Shown: positions 11,300-23,022, counted from the first letter of the stretch. The stretch is 64,000 nt of DNA from Pseudorasbora parva (GCF_024679245.1 NC_090186.1:33379446-33443445), one strand, 5' to 3'. Translations and numbers: made by a program. The notes: generated by a model not told the origin, from the sequence alone.

Positions 11300-12720
11300 C
11301 TTCATATAGGGGGGAATTGCTTGTATGGCACTTTTCCCGGAAGAGCACATGCACATCAACCAGAGCAAGAGCAAGAGAGCGTCCATCAACAAGCTTTGTC
11401 CGGGTTACTGAAGTCGTCAGAAGCGCTGAAGCCTTGTCAAACTTCCCGAATAAGCGTTAAAGGAATAGTAGATGCAGTTTGTTTTCCCAGAGCAGTAACA
11501 GAGTGAATGACAGAATGGGGGTTTCGCATGGAAGCCTTTCACCTTTGAGTTCTACAAAACGCAAATGCAATCTTGCATTATGTTTCTGCTTCAGAGCTAA
11601 GTGTTCACTTGCCTTCTGAGCTTCTCTCTACAAGAAAGACAAATTACTCTTCAGTGGTGTCGGGGTAACGGCGCATTCCACATTCCGCATTCCTGCTGCT
11701 GATCTGTGCAGTGATCTTACACAGTGTGTGTGCTATCCTTGGGTGCTTTGGCACTGCTGCTGAGTTTTTCCTCTTCTAAAAGAGCTTCACATGGCATGCC
11801 TTTTGACAAATTCTCACCCGTATGTTTCGGGGAGCGGTTGAGTAGTGAATCCGCCTGACAGGCACGGGCGTTGTCTGGCGTGTTTGGGCTTAATTCAAGC
11901 TGAGGCAGCGTTTGAGTCATATTCCCACTGCGGGGACTATTGTGCTGTTGGGCTGCCACACCCTAACTTATTTTCTCCTTGTGAGGAAATACTTTGGCTG
12001 GTGGCCAGGGTAATCTGCGATCACAGTGTGGTGTGGCCAGGGTAATCTGTGATCAGTGTGGCCAGGGTAATCTGCGAACACAGGTTTGACTCCACAAGGT
12101 TATGGTACATAGAGATAGCGGCCATGTAAACATTCAGAAGGAGACAGCCTTTTCTCAGACCCTACTTGGAGGAAGGAGAGCACAGACCTGGGCATTTCCA
12201 GGGGTCTACTTGAGAAAAACACCATGTGACGGAGGGGTTCCACTTCAATGCATAGTCTTGTCTTGTGGATAAAGCCCTAGTGAAAGCGATGGTTGCCACC
12301 ACCTGTGGGAGTAGGGTACTCAAACCTGCCGTGTCCTATCCAGGACCCACAGGAGCAGGTTCCTTCGCGGGTGGCCCTTCCTCAGAGAAATTGACCAGAG
12401 AGGGGCTGTCACAAGGAGAATAAGTTTGAAGAACCAGGTCTGGTCAGGCCAATATGGGGCAACCAAAAGGACCTGCTCCTTTTCCTTCCTGATCTTGCAC
12501 AGTGTAAGCAATGTATCTACGTTTGTATTTTGCAATACAAAATAATATTAACCTTTGTCATTAGACACACTATTTAGTTTGTATGCTACTTGGAGTTCCC
12601 TTTTGTTCAGTCACTCCGAGTAACGTCAGTGACTGACGAATTGGGGTGTGGGCAGAGGCATGAGCGTCGGAGCTGTATTCCACACCATCACCCTCAGGTC
12701 ACCCTGGCCACCAGCCAAAG
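11300..12720. mobile_element. DIRS-like retroelement remnants (gag-like and RT/RNase H-like pieces, end repeat)
   Basis: On the plus strand near 11860-11945 a frame contains CLACLGLIQAEAAFESYSHC, the Cys/His pattern seen in Gag-like ORFs of fish DIRS elements (compare CVKCLGVQHA at 62.2 kb). On the minus strand, 12535-12320, a frame contains EQVLLVAPYWPDQTWF and PLRKG, a conserved block of DIRS reverse transcriptase/RNase H proteins. An end-like sequence (GAGTAACGTCAGTGACTGACG) is near 12619-12640. The pieces face different ways, so this is a rearranged remnant. A short tandem motif GGCCAGGGTAATCTGYGA repeats three times at about 12004-12075. Confidence 0.65.
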
Positions 12721-12737
12721 TGATGCCTCGCGTAGAG

Positions 12738-12874
12738 ACATGTAGGATGTGTCATTTCTCATCATTGACTTCCATACGGTAGTCTCAATAATGAGGCACA
12801 AAATCAAGCTGGCTATCGAAATAACTACTCCAATGTAAGTTATAAAGGCTAAGGCTTTGTTATCATCAAGATAA
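12738..12874 (-). pseudogene. Relic of an ADGRF 7TM exon (TM1 region)
   Basis: About 135 bp nearly identical to 25811-25943 inside the gene B 7TM exon. The minus strand reads DDNKALAFITYIGVVIS, then SLILCLIIETTVWKSM and RNDTSYM, with no stop codon. These residues are the end of the GAIN domain, TM1 and the first intracellular loop of the receptor. Matching stops abruptly at both ends: at 12874 it meets the 93-bp minisatellite, and at 12738 DIRS-like sequence. No other exon of a receptor was found around it. It is a decayed or translocated fragment rather than a gene. Confidence 0.85.
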
Positions 12875-12894
12875 CATAACTCACTACATCACTC

Positions 12895-13800
12895 ACTGTG
12901 TTCAGATTATTCACCTTAACCAGAGACTCTTACACTCTCACATTTATCTCATCTAAAGCTTAATAAGAGATCTCAGTAACATCACACACTGTGCTCAAAT
13001 TATTCTCCTTAACCAGAGACGCTCACATTCCCACATTTATTTCATCTCCTCTAAAGCTTCATAAGAGTTCTCAGCTACATCACTCACTGTGCTCAGATTA
13101 TTCTCCTTAACCAGAGACACTCACACTCTCACATTTATCTTCTCTAAAGCTTCATAAGAGATCTCAGCTACATCACTCACTGTGCTCAGATTATTCTCCT
13201 GAATCAGAGACACTCACACTCTCACATTTATCTTCTCTAAAGCTTCATAAGAGTAATCAGCTATATCATTCACTGTGCTCAGATTATTCTCCTTAACCAG
13301 ACACGCTAACACTCTCACATTTATCTTCTCTAAAGCTTCATAAGAGATCTCGGTAACATCCCTCAATGTGCTCAGATTATTCTCCTTAACCAGACACGCT
13401 AACACTCTCACATGTATCTCCCCTAAAGCTTCATAAGTGATCTCAGTAACATCACTTACTGTGCTCAGACTTGTCTCTAGCTAGAGAGACTGGGTGGCTT
13501 ATATTTGTCTCCTCTAAAGTTTTAGAATAGATCTAAACAACATCACATACTGTGCCCGGGTTTGTCTCATTGGCTAGAGAGACTGGGTTGCTCCTATTTG
13601 TCTCCTTTAACGTTTTAGAATAGATCTAAAAAATAAAAAAAAATCTGAGCACAGTATGTTATGAAGTTGAAATCCTTAATGAAACTTCAGAGAAGACAGG
13701 TGTGAGAGCTCGAGTGTTTCTCGCCGAAGGAGAAAAGTCTGAGCACATTATGTTATGCTGTTGAGATCTCTTCTAAATCTTTAAAGGAGACAAATATGAG
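12895..13800. repeat. 93-bp minisatellite, then an inverted continuation
   Basis: Seven anchors (GTGCTCAGATTATTCTCC and variants) fall at 12901, 12994, 13092, 13185, 13278, 13371 and 13464, so the period is 93 bp with one 98-bp unit. 93 is 31 codons, so the minus strand stays open for several units with words such as SYEALEKINVRV and LVKENNLSTV. Diverged units continue to about 13620. From about 13640 to 13800 related sequence appears on the opposite strand (TCTGAGCACA, twice). No start, splice or domain supports a real protein. Confidence 0.85.
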
Positions 13801-15428
13801 AATGTTAAGGAGAGGGGGGGGGGGGGGTGAAACACTCAGTTTCAGTCAATCTCACGTCAATCTTGAGTACCTTTAGAGTAGTATTGCATCCTTCATATCT
13901 CCCAAAAGTCTTTAGTTTTATTATATTTTTAAAAGAAAGGTAGGCTGTACCGAGACTTTCCGGAAAAAAACGAGCGGCTGGAAGCGTATCGTGTGGGCGG
14001 AGCTAAAGAATGACGAGTGCGCAGCTACTGCACGAGAGCTTCTGAAAGCTGACATCTTCATGCGTGGAAAAGAAAACGTAATCCTAAATAAACCATAGCT
14101 ATCAATCAGATTCAACTAATACATATATGATCCAGAATCAGATTCAGGATGAAATAAATTGAACAGGAGCAGCAGGACGTCCGTCTCTGTGGTATGTACT
14201 GTAGTGGCCTGTCAACATTTGCGTTTGTTTACTCGTGGTATATGATGACATGATTTGGCTTATAGCAAGTAGCAAGCAAAACAGTTTTGCACGTCAGATA
14301 GTGTATAAAAAAAACAATGGTGTAACGTTAGCGCATTTGAATGAAGAAGCGCGCTTTGTGAGAACGCCCCTTAGCCTAGGTTTATGTTTGGGTGGTTTTA
14401 CAATAAACAAACTGACATATTGGTCAGCTAAACAAATGTATTTAAACACACACCATACATTGCATGCTCCATTGATAAATTAACTATACACGATTGTGTT
14501 GTTTACTGATGTTTACTCACGCGACGATAGCCAACAACATAGACATTTGAAGCAGTTTTACTCACCGCCTGCTTCCAAAGCACGACCGTGAACTCTTTAT
14601 CGCTGGGACCGCTCCGTCAAAAACACACTTTTTGTCGATTTTGTGAAGTCCTGTGACAGCAGATCCACTATTGCGACACGACCGAAGCGTGATGTTGTGA
14701 TGCTTCTCGTCATTTCTGCGTTCAATCGGTTCAAATGCAGCGCTGCCTTTCCGGAATGCTGTGCCGGCGCATTAAAGTCATTTGACATCACCCATTGGAA
14801 AAAAGTGGAGCGCGGCACGACAGAAGTATTGCACGGACGAGTGGATCTGCACCGTGAGAGCAGTGTTTATGGCGTGCATTTGCTCTCTCGCTCTAGTCAG
14901 GTGCGCGCACCCTTCCGGGAGAAGAGCCCATACAAGGACATACAAGGACCTTCCGCTCTGTCGACGTCAAGCGGACCTATACTCGGAAAAAACTAGCCGA
15001 AACTTGTGAGAAACCTGCAGGAGTATATACTTCTGCACTCCCAGGTAATAAAGACATACTATTAAAATGTATTAAAAGTGTACTTAAAGAACAACTCCGG
15101 CGAATTTTTAAGTTTATCTTGATCGTTATATCTTTGTGAGTACAGTCTATAGAAGAAAAAAAAACGAACCGGATTGGTGATTGCAACACGGAGTTATTAC
15201 AGTTAATGCCCTCAGCTATAATGGCGCTTTGGGGGCATAAACGTAACAGGTGTCTTTGTGCCTCTTAACAGACACAAAATGCAATATGCAAAATGCTCCG
15301 CTTCGCGTCGGGGTCCTGATCACTCTGTCGGGGTTTATTCTGCGATAACAACCGGCTGGGTGTACATTATCCCTAACTTAAATAACATGCCTATGCATAC
15401 ACATATACACATCTACATATTAGATGTG
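13801..15428. other. Repeat-rich, CpG-rich intergenic sequence without a supported gene
   Basis: A run of G at about 13815-13827, then 13920-15000 with CpG-rich sequence and overlapping open frames on both strands (longest 117 codons at 14643-14996). None shows a recognisable domain. 14936-14949 has a duplicated ACAAGGACAT word. 15080-15370 looks like a further interspersed repeat. Class not identified. Confidence 0.45.
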
Positions 15429-15614
15429 TACGATAGGTGGGGGTATGTTTGTGTGTATATAGGGTATATGTGTATGGGTGTATGTATGTGTATATACAAA
15501 TGTGTACATGTGTATGTATGTATATACATACACATGTACACATTTGTATATACACATACATACACCCATACACATATACCCTATATACACACAAACATAC
15601 CCCCACCTATCGTA
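15429..15614. repeat. 186-bp near-perfect palindrome
   Basis: The left arm (TACGATAGGTGGGGGTATG onward) is matched by its inverse complement on the right (CATACCCCCACCTATCGTA), with the centre near 15521 and only a 4-bp shift there. The content is TATGTGTA-type repeats. All four open frames overlapping it are mirror images of each other and not genes. Confidence 0.95.
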
Positions 15615-15874
15615 TACATACATACATAATTCAAAAGTAACCACTAACAAGTATTAAAAATCATAACAAAGGAGCGCTCCTATTTTCCTACAGTACTTCT
15701 TGATACTTCTTAAGAATCTTTTCTCTATATATTTTTTTTACATTTGTTAACTAATGTTGTCAACTAATGTTAACTAACGAACCTTATTGTAAAATGGTAC
15801 TGATGTAAAGACACCATCTTGTCTATAATGATATTCATTAGCTGCATGAATTAATTTTCTTTTCTACATTTCAG

Positions 15875-17794
15875 TTTCTTCAATTTCAATTTCTATTCCT
15901 GGGGTTAATGCACAAAATGCAGAGAACATGCCCCCCTCGAAACTAGAAGCAAAAGAATGGACAATTCTTCATAGTTATCTTGACATCAGTGGATTCAGCG
16001 ATGATCTGTTCTATGGAGCAGATGAGCTGTTCACCACGAGCACACCAGAACCCACTCCTCTGTCACTAATAACACCAGAGCCTGTGATTGCCCATGTCAC
16101 GGCCCCAGACCCAGTTCTTCCACCAGTCACACCAACCTCAGCCTCAGCTCCAGAGAACCTACCACTGTCTGTCCTTGTTTCAAACAGTCAAGCACACTCC
16201 CCTGCACCTCCATCAGAGCTCACAAATAGTCCACCAATGAAGGCACCATCTGAAGCTAAATGCCGACGGCAGTGCTCTGGAACATTTTCAGAAGACAGGC
16301 GGCTGGAAATCTGGTCTGAGTATGTTAATATGAGGTATGCACAGAAACGGGCCTTTATCTTTGCCTCAGTCAGCCAGGTTCCAACAGGAGCAGGTCATTT
16401 GTATACAGGCTGCAGGATACCCACAAGACCCAGCAGCAGGTGTGCAAGCTATTTTATCTTTCCACGCTAGGCTATCATCCCACCAATAATAGCCTAGTTC
16501 TCTCAGTCATGGGCAAAGTAACAACAACTGCTCTTGCTCCACCCAACGACATGAGAGGGAGACACGAGCCTGCCAACAAGCTGGACTTGCAACCACTGCT
16601 TGACCAATTCGAATCATTCCACCCGTCAGTCAGCCACTACCGGAGGGAGCATGCACCACTCTGGCGCTAACTTCCGAGTGATATCACGGTCAAGCTCATG
16701 TTTGCCGACTTCGTTGAAAAAAGGGAACCGCTGCTCTTATGAGACCTACCGTAAAACAGTGAAGTCATAGAACATAAGCTTTACCAAGCTTGGAGAAGAG
16801 GAGTGTGAGTGCTGTTTGCTCCAGGACCAGCATGTAAGGGCTGATCACCAGGAGGAGGCTGCAGAAAATTGCCCTCAGTGCGAGAGGTGGCATAAACACC
16901 AAACCGGAGCAGCTGAGACCCGCCTGCACTACAGGTCGGATGCAGACAAGGACTGGCCTGGCAACACATCTGTCAGAAGCGTTGACCTGCAGAAAGTCAT
17001 CATGCTCCCACGTATGCCAGGTGTAATATCCACATACCATGAGACCTTTGCATCAGTGGGCAAAAAACTAAACAAAAGAAAAACCATCTCTGTTGTCTGG
17101 CATGAGGGAATTGCAGAGCGGAATGCCAAAGAAATCACATCGGCATATGCAGCAGCACTAGAAAAAGACTGGGATATCAGGCATGTTATATACTGGGTGG
17201 ATAATTGTAGAGCCCAAAATAAAAACTTGGGTCTGTTTTCTTTACTGCTGACATTAGTTAATTCTGAAACAATATCAGCAGAAGATGTCACTTTGAAGTT
17301 TTTCGAGCCGGGGCACACCTTTATGAGCGCCGACAGCTTCCATCATGGTGTGGAACAAGAAATGAGGCGCAGACCTGGAGGAGTGGTTTTCGAATTTGAT
17401 GACTTTTTGTCAGTGGTGGCCAATTCCAACTCTAGGAAAGTGGAGGTGGTGGAGTTGAAGAATGATAACATCAGGGCATGGATGGATGGCCATTCTGCAG
17501 TCAAGACAAAAAAAAATGCCCAGGCTGGCTGAACTCAAAGTGGTGCAACTGCGACGTGGGTCAAGGTCCATGTTCATGAAGAAATCCCATGGGGAGGAGG
17601 ACTTCATAGAGCTGGACTTCCTGCAGAAGAAGTTCAATCCCTGTATACCAACCACCTTGAGGCCGCAAGACTGGGGTGTGGAGGAGGCCAAGAAGACAGA
17701 GATCCTAAAGAATCTTGTTCCCCTCATGCCTCCTACCAGGAGGTTTTTCTGGAGCTCCTTGGTGGTCAGAAACCCCAATGAGGTTGAAGAATAG
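15875..17794 (+). pseudogene. Broken transposase-like gene of the DUF7869 type
   Basis: After an acceptor-like TTTCTACATTTCAG at 15861-15874, an open frame runs to 16470. It holds a Pro/Ser/Thr-rich stretch and then RLEIWSEYVNMRYAQKRAF. Later blocks lie in shifted frames: 16440-16670 (LGYHPTNNSLVLSVMGK, SVSHYRREHAP), a Cys-rich zinc-ribbon-like part near 16800-16900 (CPQCERWHKH), 17040-17532 (VVWHEGIAERNA, VIYWVDNCRAQNKN, FFEPGHTFMSADSFHHGVEQ) and the end at 17520-17794. The Asp in WVDN and the HTFMSAD-FHH block are hallmarks of an RNase H-like fold in a protein family common in fish genomes. At least three frame breaks make it nonfunctional as read. Upstream exons are not identified. Its mobility is an inference. 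Confidence 0.7.
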
Positions 17795-18405
<611 letters not shown>

Positions 18406-18764
18406 TACATGCATACATATACACACACACACACTGTTCATTGTAAAGTAAAAAATAAAGAATGCAAAAAGTTGTTTTAAACTAGTTCTTTATTTACGAG
18501 CAAATCCATTTACATCACAGAAGGTTAACTTTTAAAATAAATGATGAAGGCATAATATATGCATTTCTTTCATAAGCTATTAAAGCTGCTTATAATACTT
18601 CAAGCCCTGCATGTCAGTGGATATATGTCCTGTGTCAGTGAAGTTGGTTCAGTACCTTCAACTTTGCAACAGAACAGCAGTACTTGAGTCAACACAACAT
18701 TCACCTTTCTGAGCCATCGGATTTCAACACTAATATCTTCACCTGTGTCTGAAGATGAATGGAG

Positions 18765-18838
18765 GTCTTACGGTTGTCCAATGACATAAGGGCGAGTAAA
18801 TGATGACAGAATTTTCATTTTTGGGTGAACTAACCCTT
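18765..18838. mobile_element. Partial right end of the TTAAAGGGATAGTTCACCC element
   Basis: Contains GGGCGAGTAAATGATGACAG and TTTTTGGGTGAACTAACCC, matching the termini of the element at 6006-6862. It lies just past the stop codon of the last putative gene C exon. Confidence 0.75.
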
Positions 18839-18846
18839 AAGAAATC

Positions 18847-20320
18847 TCACTTACTAGTCATCTGCTGGAATGATTTTTGTTCCCTTCTTCCTGACTTTGT
18901 GATGTTGGGGGCAGGTGATTTCCCAATCTGTTGAGTCTAAAATCAAACAGAAAATATACACCTGTCAAATCATGAAAACAATTAGTTTGACTCAATTCTA
19001 TTAGCCAAATACCAACAAATGTGATGTTTGTGGCCATGATTCTCTCATGTTATGTGTTAAATCTTACCATCTCCAGACAGGTTCTAGTCTGTACAGCCTT
19101 CAAACACCAAGCCAGGTACCCTTTACTTGCTGCATCATAGAAATTCTCCTAAAAACACAAACAGCAAAAACAATACATTAAAACATGAAGGCATATCCAA
19201 ACGTTAACCAAAAGTTAGTGATAATTAGCCTACATTTTGCATAAATATTTAGTCTGAAAGAATGACTTACCCATTCTAAAAGTATTGGTCCTCCAATAAT
19301 AGTGACACTTTCAAGGGTATTGGTCTGCAGTTTGTGGAGTTGTTCTTCTGTTTTTCAGTCATATGGTAGGTGTGCTGGCAACGAGCAAAATATAGTTTGA
19401 GGATGAAGAAATACTTTAAACAGTCTTAAAGTATACATGTTTCATTAGTTTTAAACACAGACTCTAGTGCATCTATCCATTATAAAAGTGCATCTATCCA
19501 TCATAAAAGTCCATCTATCATCATAAAAGTGCATCTATCATCATAAAACTGCATCTATCATTATAAAAATGCATCTATCATTATAAAAGTCCATCTATCA
19601 TCATAAAAGTGCATCTATCATCATAAAACTGCATCTATCATCATAAAAGTGCATCTATCAAAAGTGCATCTATCATCATAAAAGTGCATCTATCATTATA
19701 AAAATGCATCTATCATTATAAAAGTGCATCTATCATCATAAAAGTGCATCTATCCATCATAAAAGTGCATCTATCCATCATAAAAGTGCGTCTATCATCA
19801 TAAGTGCAGCCATCCATTATAAAAGTGCATCTATCATCAGAAAAGTGCATCTATCAATCATAAAAGTGCATCTATCCATCATAAAAGTGCATCTATCAAT
19901 CATAAAAGTGCATCTATCCATCATAAAAGTGCATCTACCATCATAAGTGCAGCCATCCATTATAAAAGTGCATCTATCATCATAAAAGTGCATCACCATA
20001 GACATTGACATTGATCTTTTTCTTTCTCACTCTGTTGATCTCTAGTGTATAAGATCCAGTATCCATGGACGGATGCACTTTTATGATGGATGAATGCACT
20101 TTTTGCCTTAGTTGTCCTTTATTGTAAATAAATATTACTGATCAATATCTGTGCTTAAAGATATTTACCAATAATCTGCCAAGAAAAGCACTACAGTTTT
20201 CTATACCTTAAACATACCTTTTTGCTGCAGAACAGAAAGCATGGTCATCTGTCAGCCTTGGTTTCAGTCCAGGGGGGTGGTCAAAAATCAATGTTGATGC
20301 AGCTGATGAACATGATGCTT
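18847..20320 (-). CDS. Gene C: unrecognised multi-exon frame (3' part)
   Basis: Four candidate minus-strand exons with clean splice sites. 20320-20218 contains DHPPGLKPRLTDDHAFCSAA, donor gtatgt. 19347-19271 contains LHKLQTNTLESVTIIGGPIL and ends EW, donor gtaagt. 19148-19068 contains ENFYDAASKGYLAWCLKAVQ, donor gtaaga. 18936-18847 ends FQQMTSK and a TGA stop. The last three join in phase 0 without a stop. The first ends in phase 2 while the second starts in phase 1, so at least one exon between is missing, possibly under the minisatellite at 19.47-20.0 kb. I do not recognise the protein. It may be a host gene end or a multi-copy, transposon-derived gene. Candidate 5' exons are in the tandem repeat at 20.71-21.31 kb. 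Confidence 0.5.
19473..20000. repeat. Minisatellite of about 19-22 bp units (CATAAAAGTGCATCTATC)
   Basis: More than twenty head-to-tail copies of CATCTATCATCATAAAAGTG with a CCAT length variant and point changes. A related inverse copy (GATGCACTTTTATGATGGATG) is at 20073-20092. It lies inside an intron of putative gene C. Confidence 0.93.
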
Positions 20321-20709
20321 CTTAAGACAGAGACAGGTCAAAAGCAAATTAGGTCAACATTTTTAGAAGTTCATAAAACAATCCTGCCTAAAACTTTGTC
20401 ACTTGATTTCGCAAAAAAATAGCTTTCCTTTGTTAGTAATATGAGTATTTGAATCTGGAATTCTACCCAATAAAAATCATACACAAAGATTAAGTAGTGC
20501 AATAAGATTAAACTACTTATAGATAGATATATCTATATATATCTTATAGATAACTATAACGGGGAAGAGAAAGCATGTTAGAAACCCCCGTTTGATGCTG
20601 CTTCACCAGTGAGGCCACTGCCTTTTAAGCAGCAGTAGCTACTGAATGTGTTTTTCCAAGACAAAAACACATAATTATACAGCAATTATACAGATTATAA
20701 TATGTGTAG

Positions 20710-21310
20710 AACACTTACTTTAGGTGTTTTCTCTGTTAAAAGCACACTCCGTGTCTCAACTGCGTCACAAGCCTAGTCTGTAAGAAAGGTTTAGGCGCGT
20801 TTTAAAAGCGTTAGATATCGTTAAACGACGTCATTAAAAAAACACGTTGCAAATTAGGCTAAACACTTACTTTCGTCGTTTCCCTTATAACGTGCAAGCG
20901 GCGTGCACCAGCCTCCTCGTCGTCAGTTCCATGTCACCACTCACGAGTCAAAGAAAATGCCGCATGTGAGAAAGGTTGTGTCGTTTAAGCGTGCAGAGCA
21001 TTTAAATATCGCGTTAAATAAACATTTTATAAAATACATATTGTAAATGAGCTAAAACACTTACTTACGGCGTTTCCCTGTGAAAAAGCACCCGCCTGGT
21101 CTGCTCCGTCCGAATCACGTCAACGAAAATGCCTCTATGAGAGCTGTTTAACCGTGCACAGCACATAACTAGTTATAAAACAATATAATGCTATAAAATG
21201 GATACGTAAATGAGATGGAACCATAGGATGAAACACGCAATATCAGCGTTTCCCCTCCTTGATGTTACGCATCGCGAGGCAAAGAAAATGGCGTCTGTGA
21301 GAAAAAGTTC
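20710..21310 (-). promoter_or_regulatory. Three to four imperfect tandem copies of a CpG-containing, donor-bearing block
   Basis: On the minus strand each block has a core GGGAAACG(A/C)CG followed by a donor-like GTAAGTG; they end at about 20715, 20863, 21057 and 21233 (the last lacks the donor). Each core is preceded 60-90 bp upstream by GGCATTTTCTTTGAC or a variant. Spacing is 150-195 bp. Repeated alternative first exons or promoters for gene C would fit, but no transcript evidence is available. Confidence 0.35.
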
Positions 21311-21329
21311 GAGCTTGTTCCACTGCCGA

Positions 21330-22110
21330 AATGTCCCGGATGTGACTATACTCTCTGTCAGACCAGGAAACTCTTAATCTGCTCTGCCCAGTGCGGGCAC
21401 TTGATGCTTATGTACACAGAGCTGCCCTGTGGAGGAAAACTGAACAGCTTTTCGTTTGTTTTGGGCCACCCTCTCGTGGGGGCCCAGCATCTAAGCAGAG
21501 AATGAGCAAGTGGGTGGTTGAGGTAATCTCACTTGCTTATGAGGGGGCCGGTCAGCCTTCTCCTTTGGCTGTAAGGGCCTACTCTACTAGGAGTATGGCG
21601 GCTTCTAAAGCTTTGTTATCAGGGGACTCCCTGAGTGAAGTCTGTGATGCGGCAGGGTGGTCCTCAACGCACACTTTTGTGAGGTTCTTGTGAGGCTTGA
21701 CCTCAATGCCACCCCTGGGGCACGGGTGCTCGCTCATTAGCCAATGGTGAACAGGCATCTGGCTCGTATGGGGCAGCGGTGACGCAGCTCGAGTTCCCTT
21801 GAAACGGGAACGTCTCGGTTACGTATTCCCTGAATAGGGAACGAGACGCTGCGTCACCCGGTCATACTCCCTGAATGCCCGTGAGCGCTTACTGCAGGCT
21901 TTTCAGAAGTTAGTTCCTGTTTGTGTTCACGGGTCCTTTATAGTTTCCGGGTAGATGACGTCACCAGCCTATGACGTTCTGTCATCTCATTGGTTGGTTA
22001 CATATGTGCTTCAGGACGCAATCATGCAGAGGCGTTCCCGCAGCGGTGACGCAGCGTCTCGTTCCCTATTCAGGGAACTAAGGTTACATACGTAACCGAG
22101 ACGTTTTTTC
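21330..22110 (+). mobile_element. DIRS-like 3' fragment: end of tyrosine recombinase plus terminal repeats
   Basis: A frame from about 21370 to 21690 reads LNLLCPVRALDAYVHRA, KWVVEVISLAYEGAG, VRAYSTRSMAASKALLSGDS and VCDAAGWSSTHTFVRF. This is the C-terminal part of a DIRS/Ngaro-type tyrosine recombinase, with the A-Y-S-T-R-S-M region around the catalytic Arg and the AGW..HTF block before the tyrosine. The expected Y after TFVRF is replaced by a Leu and a stop (frameshift). Downstream are inverted end sequences (GTTCCCTGAATAGGGAAC-type at 21820-21845 and 22040-22104). It is a truncated, dead copy. Confidence 0.8.
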
Positions 22111-22199
22111 TAAAGAAAACGTAACAGCGTAAGTGAAATAACTTAACGTATAGTATAACGTTAATGGAAGTTTTATGACAGTCATCAATCAACCAAATT

Positions 22200-22959
22200 T
22201 TGACATATGGCCCTTTATTCTCTCTCTCTCACCGCTTGCATTACAATAAAGCCAAATTGCATAAAATCTTTTGTGTAACAGGTGTAAGGTGGTGGAGGAT
22301 ACAGCTTCTCATGCTTTTTGTTTTTTTCCTTTACTGTCTAGTTTTTGGTCAAGCATTTTTGACTGGTTTTCCAAGGCTTACAATAAGCATTTTCCACTGG
22401 AAGCTGAACTTTTTTTTCCACTGGAAGCCATTTTTTGCCTTTCACGGCACACAACTTGCCTTTCAGGAGCATTATAACAGTCTCTTATGCAGGGTGTGAT
22501 GGTGGCTAAAAGAGACTTTGCTTAAGAACTGAAAATCATCCTTACCTCCTTCCTTACAGATATGGATTATGGACATGATCTCTGTAAGTTGGAAAGACTT
22601 TGACTTTTGAGGACTGATTCTACTGAAAAGTTGTCTCCTGTATGGGGTTCATGTTTTTGGCCATTTGGACAATTTGTCTGTTCAGCCAGCACCCATTGAC
22701 TCCTCTGAGGCTTAAGCTGCACATTCCATGTGGGCACCTTGACTGTTGCACTTTTGTATACTAGACTAAAGTATTTTTTATTTATTTGATTTTTCTGTGT
22801 TTTAAAGGGCCCCCTCATCATGGATGTGTTGCAAAGCAAGTGAAAAAAAGCCCCATAATGTGGCTATCCATTTTTATTATTTTTGTTTTGTGTGTTTTGT
22901 CCGATCTAATGTTGTTTGTTCTGTGTTGTAACTTGAAAAATCCTTAAAATAAAATATTC

Positions 22960-23020
<61 letters not shown>

Positions 23021-23022
23021 GT
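22200..23022 (+). mobile_element. L1-type LINE 3' end with (AAT)n tail
   Basis: A frame near 22270-22420 reads CNRCKVVEDTASHAF and PLLSSFWSSIFDWFSKAYNK. This matches the C-terminal Cys/His motif of L1-like reverse transcriptase proteins (C-x-x-C, then H and FW). A stop-filled 3' region follows and ends in AATAAAATATTC and about twenty AAT repeats at 22961-23021. Truncated at its 5' end. Confidence 0.7.

Noticed and set aside
14643..14996. 117-codon plus frame
   Set aside because: No domain, overlapped by other frames on both strands in CpG-rich repeat-like sequence.
15258..15650. Four overlapping Tyr/Thr/His-rich frames
   Set aside because: Mirror images produced by the palindrome at 15429-15614.
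19473..20000. CRISPR-like regularly spaced repeats
   Set aside because: The units are contiguous with no unique spacers, and the genome is eukaryotic. It is a minisatellite.
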